A stretch of 64,000 nucleotides of DNA from Bacillota bacterium (GTDB taxonomy: Bacteria; Bacillota; Clostridia; Clostridiales; Clostridiaceae). The stretch covers positions 50,992-114,991 of the forward strand of contig JAEXLD010000010.1 of assembly GCA_023445445.1 (NCBI GenBank), in the 5' to 3' direction. The position numbers and the translations under genes are program-made. This document shows, one piece after another, positions 36,211-44,757 of this stretch; within the stretch, counting starts at the first letter, position 1, and each line of letters begins with the position of its first letter. The notes below the pieces were generated by a model. The model was not told where the DNA came from. It worked only from the letters and a program-made list of their open reading frames with translations, and did not search any database.

Positions 36211-36477
36211 TTCTTAAATACTCATAAATAGTATAATGTTTTTAAACTATAATTACTTTTTATTTGGATGGAAAAATGAAGATATTATATTTGCTAATGA
36301 ATATTTTGATAATACGCTAGGTACGAAAAATAACCCTCTCATTAAAAATCAACCCTTTCTAATCTTTTTTATAACTTATGTTTAAATTATACTTATTAAT
36401 TCATTAGAATGCATTGACTTAAATGTTTAGTTTTAAGTACATTTAAGTTATTAACAAAATTTCCAATATATTAAAAA

Positions 36478-36520
36478 AGTACAAAGAAACCATAACTTTT
36501 GGTTTCTTTGTACTTTTGAG
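36478..36520 (-). terminator. terminator of the AraC-type gene
   Basis: AAGTACAAAGAAACC pairs with GGTTTCTTTGTACTT. On the - strand it is followed by TTTTTTAATA. Confidence 0.9.
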
Positions 36521-36532
36521 TATAATATTTAT

Positions 36533-38608
36533 CTATTTAATATTTTTTATTACTATAAGTTTAGCATCATATCCCTTTAATTCAGTAATAATATTTAAAA
36601 TTGTATTTTTCTTGGAATAACTAAATTCTATTTTAGGGAAAGATGCTTTGTGTAATATTTCTTTTTCTTCTTTATTTAATCTATCTGGAGATCCCATAGA
36701 CAACCAGTAATTATAAGAAGAGCCAATTCTTTCACTTATTTCATAAGTTATTATTCTAGAAGATTTTTTTATATTTTCAATATTTAAAGATGTTTTCTTT
36801 TTATAAATCTTTCTCTTACCACGTTTAGTAAATATCTTTTCGAAGCTTTGTAATTCTTCAAGTTCATCTGTATAAGAGTACAATAATATGCAATACTCAT
36901 CATCCTTTTTAGTAACTATTAATCCATTGTCTATAGTTACAATTTCATCACCTAACTTACTTAATAAGTAATAGGCATAATAAGAAGGTTTTCTAATTCC
37001 CATATCATTTACTAAACCTGGAGCACCTATAAAGACTTCATTTGTTAAGCTTATTTCCTTTTCTAAAACATCAAAAGCTCTTAAAAAGTTTAATGAATTT
37101 TTATTGAAGATTGTGTTGTGGATAATAAATGGCAGCATAAATGCTGTATCATAAATTTTATTTAAATTTTTATCACAAACAAAATCCTCTTCAATAACAT
37201 CTATATCATATTCATTAGATATAAATTCTAATAAGGATGTTTTTAAATTTCTATCTATTATAGGAGTGAATTGAAATTTAAATTCAGTTATATCAATATA
37301 ATCTATTTCAGAAAAATACTCAAAGAAGCTATTTAGGATATGTTTATATTTTTCTAGAGAAAAATTAGGATTATCTATTAAAATAAGAGGTTTTAAATCA
37401 ATATAATCCAAAAATTCAATAACGCTCTTAGCTTTATTCCAGTTGTAGAAATCAGCTTTAGGGAAAACCCCCATATCATTATTAAACATGTTTTCTAATC
37501 TAACATATTTAAAGTGAAGCTCTTCTTGTATTTCTTCTAAGATATCTTTATTATCTTCTAGAAGTAAATCAAAGGCATCATCTAAATTTATTATTTCTCT
37601 AAAATCTTTGTTAAGTTCCCCTTGACTCCCATCCATATTTATATGGACTTTCCATAGTTTATTTTCATAATTAAATCTTTCGTAATCATCTAATTCTGAT
37701 GATAGATATTCTAAGGCATCCTCAAGATTTAAAATTTCGATTTTTTTACTTCTCTCATATTCTTCTTCTGTTAATTTATTCTTTTTTCTATATTGAAGTG
37801 GAGTACATCCATAGTAGTTTTTAAAATTTTTATTTAAGTATCTAACATGGGAGAAACCAACCTCATCTGAAATATCAGAAATACTTAAGTCGCTATCTAA
37901 TAATAATTTAACAGATTCTTCAACTCTAGTTTGATTAACTAAATCAGTAAAGCTATTTCCTGTTGCATTTTTAATTTCATGAGATAAATAATGAGGGCTT
38001 AAAAATTCTTTCTTAGCAATTTCTTGTAATGTAATATTACTATCATAATTATTAAATATATACTTAGAAATTCTATGATACCTTGCTAGTTGTTCAGTAT
38101 TAGATTTTAATTCTTCTCTTTCATAAGTTAAGTAATGAAAATTATTTATAAGATGATAAAGCAAATCTATTAATAAGGATTCTACTTCTTTATCAAAATC
38201 ATCTAACTTTTGTACTGATTCACATAAAAGTTTAGCTAGAAAATTTCTAAGTAAATCATACTCTTCTCCTTCTTGAGCACCATCATCAGTAGAATTTGTA
38301 TAAAAGAAAATATTATTTATATCCTTATAATACTTCTCAAAGAAGGAAGGATCTATATGAAACATTAAGACTCTATTATCTTCATCACTATAAATTCTAT
38401 GTGCTTCATCAACGTTTATAATCTCCATTTCCTTTTCTAATACTTCAAAGGAATCTGTATCTACATTAACATTTATGCTTCCTCTTAAAACATAAAGTAT
38501 TTCAATAGAATTATGCCAATGTATTGGATATTCCTTTATGTTAGCATATGTTATTTTTATAGGAGAGTCTGCTGGGTAAACTATATATTCTCTTCTTATA
38601 AAAATCAC
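36533..38608 (-). CDS. AraC-family regulator with GH39-like C-terminal domain
   Basis: A 691-aa regulator. An N-terminal cupin sensor (YPIHWHNSIEILYVLRGSI) is followed by a linker and a double AraC helix-turn-helix (ITLQEIAKKEFLSPHYLSH...ISDISDEVGFSHVRYLNKNFKNYYG). A C-terminal ~400-residue region resembles a GH39-type barrel and ends in beta-sandwich-like strands. Such fusions probably sense a sugar. The frame opens at GTG 38608, but no ribosome site lies before it; a strong GAGGTGAT overlaps that GTG and would suit ATA at 38599. The start is therefore uncertain. No sugar genes are adjacent. Confidence 0.83.
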   Translation of the reverse strand: MIFIRREYIVYPADSPIKITYANIKEYPIHWHNSIEILYVLRGSINVNVDTDSFEVLEKEMEIINVDEAHRIYSDEDNRVLMFHIDPSFFEKYYKDINNIFFYTNSTDDGAQEGEEYDLLRNFLAKLLCESVQKLDDFDKEVESLLIDLLYHLINNFHYLTYEREELKSNTEQLARYHRISKYIFNNYDSNITLQEIAKKEFLSPHYLSHEIKNATGNSFTDLVNQTRVEESVKLLLDSDLSISDISDEVGFSHVRYLNKNFKNYYGCTPLQYRKKNKLTEEEYERSKKIEILNLEDALEYLSSELDDYERFNYENKLWKVHINMDGSQGELNKDFREIINLDDAFDLLLEDNKDILEEIQEELHFKYVRLENMFNNDMGVFPKADFYNWNKAKSVIEFLDYIDLKPLILIDNPNFSLEKYKHILNSFFEYFSEIDYIDITEFKFQFTPIIDRNLKTSLLEFISNEYDIDVIEEDFVCDKNLNKIYDTAFMLPFIIHNTIFNKNSLNFLRAFDVLEKEISLTNEVFIGAPGLVNDMGIRKPSYYAYYLLSKLGDEIVTIDNGLIVTKKDDEYCILLYSYTDELEELQSFEKIFTKRGKRKIYKKKTSLNIENIKKSSRIITYEISERIGSSYNYWLSMGSPDRLNKEEKEILHKASFPKIEFSYSKKNTILNIITELKGYDAKLIVIKNIK

Positions 38609-38683
38609 CTCATTTTGTTATAATAATATAATTATATCCTATTTATAGCAAAATAGAAAAGTTTTAAAAGTTTTAAAATATAC

Positions 38684-38700
38684 TTTGACTTTCTTTGACT
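38684..38700 (-). promoter_or_regulatory. CtsR operator upstream of clpB
   Basis: Read on the - strand, AGTCAAAGAAAGTCAAA matches the CtsR consensus RGTCAAANANRGTCAAA exactly. It lies 68 nt before the clpB ATG, so clpB would be derepressed by heat or protein stress. No ctsR gene is in the window. Confidence 0.9.
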
Positions 38701-38767
38701 TTTGTATTAATATATTAAATATAGATTATAATAAATATATTAAGTAGTGTATAAAGGAGTGAAGCGC

Positions 38768-41362
38768 ATGAACATTGAAAAAATGACATTAAGGGTTCAA
38801 CAAGCACTAAATGATGCTAGTATGATTGCAGTCAAATTTAATCACCAACAAGTAGAACTAATACACTTATTCACAGCATTAGTAGAACAAGAGGATGGGC
38901 TAATACCTAATATATTTACTAAAATGGGTGTTAGTGTAAAGTCAATAGATGATGATTTAAATAGGGCCTTAGGAAATATGCCAAAGGTTTTAGGTGAAGG
39001 TGCTAACTCATCTGGGGTTTATGCTACTAGGCAAATAGAAGAAGTATTAGTTAAAGCTGAAAATATAGCTAAGAAATTTGAAGATTCATATATTAGTGTT
39101 GAACATGTTATGCTTGCAATCATTGAAGTAGATAAAAATGGAGAAGTTAAGAGAATACTAGACAAGTATAATATTAATAAAAAAACATTTATGAATGTTT
39201 TAAAAGAAGTAAGAGGAAATCAAAGAGTAGAAACTCAAGATCCTGAAGGAACCTATGATGCTTTAGGTAAATATGGTACTAACTTAACAGACCTTGCTAA
39301 AAAGCATAAGTTAGATCCTGTAATAGGTAGAGATGAAGAAATAAGAAGGACTATTAGAATTCTATCAAGAAGGACAAAAAATAATCCTGTATTAATTGGT
39401 GAACCTGGTGTTGGTAAAACTGCTATAGTAGAAGGATTAGCAGAAAGAATTATTAGAGGAGATGTTCCTGAAGGATTAAAGAATAAGGTTATATTCTCTC
39501 TAGATATGGGTTCATTAATAGCTGGAGCTAAATATAGAGGTGAATTTGAAGAAAGATTAAAGGCTGTATTAAAGGAAGTTCAAAGTAGTGAAGGTAGAAT
39601 AATATTATTTATAGATGAAATTCACACAATAGTTGGTGCTGGTAAAACTGACGGTGCTATGGATGCAGGTAACTTAATTAAGCCTTTACTTGCAAGAGGA
39701 GAATTGCATTGTATAGGTGCTACAACCTTTGATGAATATAGACAATACATTGAAAAAGATAAGGCTTTAGAAAGAAGATTCCAACCTGTAATAGTAGATG
39801 AACCAACAGTTGATGATACTATATCAATTCTTAGAGGATTAAAGGAAAGATTTGAAATACATCATGGAATAAGAATTCATGATTCAGCATTAGTTGCAGC
39901 AGCAAAATTATCACATAGATATATTCAAGATAGATTTTTACCAGATAAGGCAATAGATTTAATTGATGAAGCTGGTGCTATGATAAGAACTGAAATAGAT
40001 TCTCTTCCAACAGAACTTGATAACATTAGAAGAAAATTATTCCAATTAGAAATTGAAAAAGAAGCTCTTACAAAGGAAAAGGATGAAGGATCTAAAAAGA
40101 AATTAGAGGCTTTAGAGAAAGATATTGCAGAACTTAAAGCAGAAAATGATGCTATGACAGCTAAATTTGAAAAGGAAAAGGATGCAATAGTCAACTTAAA
40201 AGACTTAAAAACTAAGTTAGATGAAGCAAGAGGAGATTTAGAAGCTGCTCAAAGAAACTATAACTATAATAAAGCAGCGGAAATTCAATATAGTGTAATT
40301 CCAGCTTTAGAAGAAGAAATAAAGCAAAAAGAAGTTGAAGTAAAGGAAAATTATGAAGGAGCTCTTTTAAAAGAAGAGGTAACAGAAGAAGAGGTATCTA
40401 AGGTACTTTCTAAGTGGACTGGAATTCCAGTATCTAATCTTTTAGAAGGGGAAAGAGAAAAGCTTCTAAGATTAGAAAGTGAAATTCAAAAGAGAGTTAT
40501 TGGCCAAGAAGAAGCTATAACTGCAGTATCTAATGCTATTCTTAGAGCAAGAGCAGGCTTAAAGGATGTTAATAAACCAATAGGTTCATTTATATTCTTA
40601 GGACCAACTGGTGTTGGTAAGACAGAACTTGCTAAGACATTAGCTAGAAACTTATTTGATTCAGAAGAAAATATTATAAGAATAGATATGTCTGAATATA
40701 TGGAAAAACATTCAGTTTCTAGATTAGTTGGAGCGCCTCCAGGATATGTTGGATATGATGAAGGTGGTCAACTTACAGAGGCAGTAAGAAGAAATCCATA
40801 CAGTGTAATACTATTTGATGAAATTGAAAAGGCTCATGAAGATGTATTTAATATCTTCTTACAAATCTTAGATGATGGTAGATTAACTGATAATAAAGGA
40901 AAAACTGTAGATTTTAAAAATACTATTATAATTATGACTTCTAATATAGGTAGTAGCTATCTTTTAGATAATAAGAGTGAAGATACTATAGATCCAGAAA
41001 TTAGAAGCGAAGTTATGAATGAAATGAAGCTAAGATTTAAGCCTGAATTCCTAAATAGAGTAGACGATATAATTATGTTTAAGCCTTTATCTGAAAGTGG
41101 TATTAAGAAGATAATAGAAATTTTCTTAGAAGAAATATCAGGAAGGTTAAAGGAAAGAAATATAACTATTGATGTAACTGATGAAGCTAAGACAATTATG
41201 GCAAGAGAAGGTTATGACCCAGTATATGGTGCTAGACCATTAAAGAGATATATTCAAAATACCTTAGAAAATAATTTAGCTAGATTAATTATTAAAGGAG
41301 ATATTGGATATGGCTCACATGTTGTAGTAGATGCAGAAGGAGAAGAAATAGTTATAAAATAG
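38768..41362 (+). CDS. clpB: ClpB disaggregase chaperone
   Basis: An 864-aa hexameric AAA+ chaperone that rescues aggregated proteins with DnaK. It has an N-terminal Clp repeat domain (residues ~1-145), the first ATPase with Walker A GEPGVGKT and Walker B IILFIDEIH, and a coiled-coil middle domain (~400-520). The second ATPase has GPTGVGKT and VILFDEIEKAH, followed by the C-terminal D2-small domain (DPVYGARPLKRYIQ). Frame-upstream GTG 38747 precedes the ribosome site AAAGGAGTG, so ATG 38768 is used. It is controlled by the CtsR box. Confidence 0.96.
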   Translation: MNIEKMTLRVQQALNDASMIAVKFNHQQVELIHLFTALVEQEDGLIPNIFTKMGVSVKSIDDDLNRALGNMPKVLGEGANSSGVYATRQIEEVLVKAENIAKKFEDSYISVEHVMLAIIEVDKNGEVKRILDKYNINKKTFMNVLKEVRGNQRVETQDPEGTYDALGKYGTNLTDLAKKHKLDPVIGRDEEIRRTIRILSRRTKNNPVLIGEPGVGKTAIVEGLAERIIRGDVPEGLKNKVIFSLDMGSLIAGAKYRGEFEERLKAVLKEVQSSEGRIILFIDEIHTIVGAGKTDGAMDAGNLIKPLLARGELHCIGATTFDEYRQYIEKDKALERRFQPVIVDEPTVDDTISILRGLKERFEIHHGIRIHDSALVAAAKLSHRYIQDRFLPDKAIDLIDEAGAMIRTEIDSLPTELDNIRRKLFQLEIEKEALTKEKDEGSKKKLEALEKDIAELKAENDAMTAKFEKEKDAIVNLKDLKTKLDEARGDLEAAQRNYNYNKAAEIQYSVIPALEEEIKQKEVEVKENYEGALLKEEVTEEEVSKVLSKWTGIPVSNLLEGEREKLLRLESEIQKRVIGQEEAITAVSNAILRARAGLKDVNKPIGSFIFLGPTGVGKTELAKTLARNLFDSEENIIRIDMSEYMEKHSVSRLVGAPPGYVGYDEGGQLTEAVRRNPYSVILFDEIEKAHEDVFNIFLQILDDGRLTDNKGKTVDFKNTIIIMTSNIGSSYLLDNKSEDTIDPEIRSEVMNEMKLRFKPEFLNRVDDIIMFKPLSESGIKKIIEIFLEEISGRLKERNITIDVTDEAKTIMAREGYDPVYGARPLKRYIQNTLENNLARLIIKGDIGYGSHVVVDAEGEEIVIK

Positions 41363-41382
41363 GGAAAAGTTAAGAGAGAATA

Positions 41383-41465
41383 GTGAATAAGTAAGAAGTA
41401 AGAGGTAAGAGTGAAGAACTAGGTTGTAGGTGATTTATTCTTACCTTTTACTTATTTACTGATAA
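41383..41465. repeat. heptad array with inverted partner after clpB
   Basis: AAGTAAGAAGTAAGAGGTAAG (split as 7-nt units, 41389-41410) is mirrored by TTCTTACCTTTTACTTATTTAC (41438-41460), making a long imperfect hairpin after clpB that may act as its terminator. Confidence 0.6.
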
Positions 41466-41494
41466 ATTTTTGTGTAAAAAAAATATAAAAAATG

Positions 41495-41524
41495 TTGACA
41501 AGATGCGACAAAATAGGTTATTAT
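41495..41524 (+). promoter_or_regulatory. promoter of the tRNA-Arg/tRNA-Lys unit
   Basis: TTGACA (41495-41500) is followed after 18 nt by TATTAT, about 20 nt before tRNA-Arg. Confidence 0.7.
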
Positions 41525-41542
41525 ATTTCTCGTGGAAAAGAT

Positions 41543-41619
<77 letters not shown>

Positions 41620-41624
41620 TATGT

Positions 41625-41700
41625 GGTTTACTAGCTCATTCGGTAGAGCACTTGACTTTTAATCAAGGTGTACCGGGTTCGATTCCCGGGTAAGCCACCA
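41625..41700 (+). tRNA. tRNA-Lys (anticodon TTT)
   Basis: The cloverleaf has acceptor GGTTTAC/GTAAGCC, anticodon loop CTTTTAA giving TTT, T-arm CCGGGTTCGATTCCCGG and encoded CCA. It is 5 nt after tRNA-Arg and shares its transcript. Confidence 0.96.
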
Positions 41701-41741
41701 CATTTTTTTTGGAATTTAAAATAAATACTTAAAAAAGAGTA

Positions 41742-41770
41742 TTGACCATTTAGATATGATATTGTATCAT
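41742..41770 (+). promoter_or_regulatory. promoter of tRNA-Gly
   Basis: TTGACC and TATCAT with a 17-nt spacer, about 18 nt upstream of tRNA-Gly. Confidence 0.7.
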
Positions 41771-41787
41771 ATAACAGTAAATAACAT

Positions 41788-41862
41788 GCGGAAGTGGCTC
41801 AATGGTAGAGCGTCACCTTGCCAAGGTGAATGTTGCGGGTTCGAGTCCCGTCTTTCGCTCCA
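41788..41862 (+). tRNA. tRNA-Gly (anticodon GCC)
   Basis: The cloverleaf has acceptor GCGGAAG paired to CTTTCGC, anticodon stem CACCT/AGGTG with loop TGCCA giving GCC, T-arm GCGGGTTCGAGTCCCGT and encoded CCA. A terminator follows. Confidence 0.95.
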
Positions 41863-41881
41863 AATAATAAATAGGATTTAA

Positions 41882-41920
41882 AATAATGACTTTCCATTTT
41901 GGAGAGTCATTATTTTTTTA
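41882..41920 (+). terminator. terminator after tRNA-Gly
   Basis: AATAATGACTTTCC pairs with GGAGAGTCATTATT and is followed by TTTTT. Confidence 0.88.
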
Positions 41921-41981
41921 ATTACTAAGACTATTGAATGTTTAAATTAAATATTTATGTAAAAAAGTGTATTATGAAATA

Positions 41982-42010
41982 TTGACTTAAAAATATGACG
42001 GGGGTATAAT
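41982..42010 (+). promoter_or_regulatory. pilus-region promoter P1
   Basis: TTGACT, 17-nt spacer, TATAAT. The block GAAATATTGACTTAAAAAT and the flanking -10 region recur 312 nt downstream as P2. P1 transcripts would run into the terminator at 42153. Confidence 0.82.
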
Positions 42011-42152
42011 TTAAGTATGATTTTGATATAAATATAAGAAAATATAGTTGTAATTAAGTATTAATAATGATGTTTAATTGCTAGATGATAGTTATTAATT
42101 AATGTATAACTGATAATATTTATGATAATTTCAAAAAAATTTTTAAATACTG

Positions 42153-42212
42153 CAGATATATCGTCTAATATAATTTCTTATATGGGAGGATATATCTGTA
42201 TATTTTTTTTAC
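42153..42212 (+). terminator. leader terminator between pilus promoters P1 and P2
   Basis: CAGATATATC pairs with GATATATCTG and is followed by TATATTTTTTTT. The loop contains TATGGGAGGA. The P1-to-terminator RNA of about 190 nt has no ORF and may be an attenuator or a small RNA. Confidence 0.78.
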
Positions 42213-42293
42213 AAAATAAGATTCAGAAAATTCAAACAAAATATTAGGTGTAGTTAATAATTGTACAAAAAAGGTAATAAATAAAATGAAATA

Positions 42294-42322
42294 TTGACTT
42301 AAAAATGTAAAAGGGTTATAAT
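42294..42322 (+). promoter_or_regulatory. pilus operon promoter P2
   Basis: TTGACT, 17-nt spacer, TATAAT, nearly identical to P1. A ~170-nt leader follows, with AATTGATGC (42396) pairing to GCATCAATT (42458) around an inner ATTATATT/AATATAAT hairpin, 16 nt before the ribosome site. Confidence 0.82.
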
Positions 42323-42499
42323 TTAGGTATAATTTAGTATTAATTACAATAAAATATTGTTTAAACTAAATTCTGCCTATAATATATAAGATATAAATTG
42401 ATGCAGAGCTAGTATTTTTTTATCTGATTATATTATATTTATCAATATAATATGTAAGCATCAATTATTAAATAATAAGTCAGGAGGGCGGTATAATTT

Positions 42500-44455
42500 A
42501 TGAATACGAGATGTGGTATGAAGAAAAAGAAAAATACTACAAGGTGGTTAGCGATATTAATTATAGTAGCCTTAACCATAAGTAGCATAGTGTTACCTGG
42601 AAGTGGAATTTCTGCAAGAGCGGATAATCTAGATGATAAAACTGTTTCTGTAGAAAATCTAGATGAAGAATCTGCTAATAAAGAAAATCTAACTTCTGAT
42701 ACTGATGATAAAGAGAATCTGAATAATAATATAACTGATAATGAAGCCCTGGATTCTAAGATTACTGATGATAAAAATTTAAAAAGTGAAATCATTGAGA
42801 ATGACAATAAGAATATTAGTGCTGTTGAGAATGAAGGTATAAATAATAATACTTCTGATAAGAGCAATTTAGAATCTAAGACTGATGATAACAAAAAGCT
42901 AAATAACAATACTTCTGATAATAACAATTCAGAATCAAAAACTGTTGATGAGAATCAGAATATTAATACAATCAATAATGAAAAATTAGATTCTAATTCT
43001 GTTAATAATAATGAGAATATTAATACTATTAATAATGAAAAATTAGATTCTAGTCCTGTTAACAATAGTCAGAATATTAATACTATTAATAATGAAAACC
43101 AAGTTACTGAAAGTGTTAATACTTATAATTCTAATAAACAATCAACAGTGAACTCATCTATATCTACCTTGAGTGAAGAAGGAATTCAATTATATGCTAA
43201 TAACTCAGTAAATGTTGATGCTGAATATTTCTATGAAATTGATATGGTAGCTACTAGTACTAATGAACATTATATCGCAAAAGGAATTTATGTAGATGAT
43301 AAAGGAAATGCACATATAGTCCTTGGTTTTCAAAAAAATAATAATTGGAAAGAGGTACTTAAAGTAAAGGTTGGTGACAAAGAAGTAATTGGTCCAAATT
43401 ATAATGTGATTTTAGGAAGTAATTCATCAAAGGCTTCAATAGTTATTACTTTACCAAATGGTGAAATAAAAACATTAGAAAGTAATTTAGGACTTATGGA
43501 TATTGAGATAGGAGAAATAGAAAAGATTACAGAAATATTTTACTTTGCTATTGATACAACAACTAGTGGAGAGTATTGGACAGGTTGGGATTTGCCTGGG
43601 GCAACTATAACAATTACGCTTGATTATTCAATAGTTAAAGATATTGTGAAAGATGGAGTAGTTATAAAGGAACCAAATGTAAAAGTGGGAGATGAAATAA
43701 CATATAAAGTAACTATTACAAATAATAGTGAAATTCCTCTTAAAGAATTAGAGGTTACAGATGATGTTCCTGAGGGATTAATAGTAACCAAAATAGATGG
43801 TGAGGAAACTGAAGAGTCTAACAGAACAGGTAAGATTACTATAGATGAAAATGTTACTTTAGCTAAAGCTGGTGATGAAGGATCATCAAGATCTTACTTA
43901 GTTACTGCTATTGTTAGTAATAGTACACTACCTGGAGAAATTCATAACGTAGCTACTATGGGAAGTAAATATATTCTTCCTAAGTCAGATTACGCAGATG
44001 CATACTTAACACAAAGCTTAACTATACAAAAAATAGTTGCAGGAAATATGGGAGAAACTACAAGAAAATTTGATTTTACTGCTGAAGTTTATAAGGATTC
44101 TGTAAAACAAGAAACTATTAACTTTCAATTACAGCATAAAGAAAGCAAAGCGATAACAGGACTTACAAGGAATTCAAGTATTAAATTATCTGAAATAATT
44201 CCAAGTGAAAGTCAATATGTAGTTACTGTTACTGTAAATGGTACAAAACAAGAAGCAGTTGATGGAGTATATACTATTAACCTTAGTGATTATACAGATA
44301 GTGATATAAATATAGTTGTAACTAATACTAAAAATATCTTAATAGATACTGGTATTTTATTAGATTCCATGCCTTATATATTGATTTTAGGCGTTGTAAT
44401 TATTGGTGGCACTATATTCTTTATAAATAGGAGGAAACAACAAAAAAACAATTAA
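42500..44455 (+). CDS. Cpa-like ancillary pilus adhesin
   Basis: A 651-aa cell-wall-anchored surface protein. It has a signal peptide (WLAILIIVALTISSIVL to residue ~35) and a ~180-residue Asn/Asp/Ser/Glu-rich low-complexity stalk with a 19-residue tandem repeat. A globular region follows, then a DUF11-type domain (VKVGDEITYKVTITNNSEIPL) and a Cna-B-like domain (LTIQKIVAGNMGE...), ending in a sorting signal IDTGI, hydrophobic helix and NRRKQQKNN. First gene of the pilus operon, equivalent in position to streptococcal Cpa. The sorting motif lacks the usual LPxTG proline. AGGAGG lies 11 nt upstream. Confidence 0.85.
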   Translation: MNTRCGMKKKKNTTRWLAILIIVALTISSIVLPGSGISARADNLDDKTVSVENLDEESANKENLTSDTDDKENLNNNITDNEALDSKITDDKNLKSEIIENDNKNISAVENEGINNNTSDKSNLESKTDDNKKLNNNTSDNNNSESKTVDENQNINTINNEKLDSNSVNNNENINTINNEKLDSSPVNNSQNINTINNENQVTESVNTYNSNKQSTVNSSISTLSEEGIQLYANNSVNVDAEYFYEIDMVATSTNEHYIAKGIYVDDKGNAHIVLGFQKNNNWKEVLKVKVGDKEVIGPNYNVILGSNSSKASIVITLPNGEIKTLESNLGLMDIEIGEIEKITEIFYFAIDTTTSGEYWTGWDLPGATITITLDYSIVKDIVKDGVVIKEPNVKVGDEITYKVTITNNSEIPLKELEVTDDVPEGLIVTKIDGEETEESNRTGKITIDENVTLAKAGDEGSSRSYLVTAIVSNSTLPGEIHNVATMGSKYILPKSDYADAYLTQSLTIQKIVAGNMGETTRKFDFTAEVYKDSVKQETINFQLQHKESKAITGLTRNSSIKLSEIIPSESQYVVTVTVNGTKQEAVDGVYTINLSDYTDSDINIVVTNTKNILIDTGILLDSMPYILILGVVIIGGTIFFINRRKQQKNN

Positions 44456-44467
44456 GGAGGGTGTCAA

Positions 44468-44755
44468 ATGAAAAAAGAAAAAAAAAATGATTTATCTGAT
44501 ACTCAAGAGACAAAAGTGTTGAACTTCGAACAGGAAAATATAATGGAATGGATCGAAAATGTACATTTTCGTAAACAAGCCTTTGGAGGAGTAATTGAAG
44601 AAGATGTATGGAAAAAGATAGATGAACTGAATGAATTATATAATAAAGCTCTTATTGCAGAACGTGAGAGATATGATGTGCTTCTAGAGCAACAAGAGGA
44701 AAGGTATAAGAAAGGTAGTATATCTAATGAAAATACATCTATAAAGGAAGGCTAG
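44468..44755 (+). CDS. small cytoplasmic protein inside the pilus operon
   Basis: A 95-aa, highly charged protein without signal or membrane helix. After a Lys-rich start, a central block (MEWIENVHFRKQAFGGVIEEDVW) leads into a long helix (KKIDELNELYNKALIAERERYDVL). The FRKQAFGGVIEEDV portion faintly recalls the lipid-binding end of DivIVA-type proteins, but this is only a resemblance. It sits between the adhesin (12-nt gap, AGGAGG) and the SipA-like gene (2-nt gap), so it is co-translated with them. There is no counterpart in the streptococcal FCT order. Confidence 0.75.
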   Translation: MKKEKKNDLSDTQETKVLNFEQENIMEWIENVHFRKQAFGGVIEEDVWKKIDELNELYNKALIAERERYDVLLEQQEERYKKGSISNENTSIKEG

Positions 44756-44757
44756 TT

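Noticed and set aside
36236..36385. 49-codon frame in the gap between the XRE-TPR operon and the AraC gene
   Set aside because: No ribosome site precedes the ATG, codon use is unremarkable, and no family features are visible.
42017..42490. c-di-GMP riboswitch before the pilus operon
   Set aside because: Neither the GEMM-I nor the c-di-GMP-II core sequence is recognisable; only simple hairpins are seen.
42442..42927. 161-codon open frame on the - strand opposite the adhesin gene
   Set aside because: It mirrors the low-complexity Asn/Asp/Ser stalk of the adhesin; such biased sequence gives long antisense frames by chance, and no ribosome site is present.
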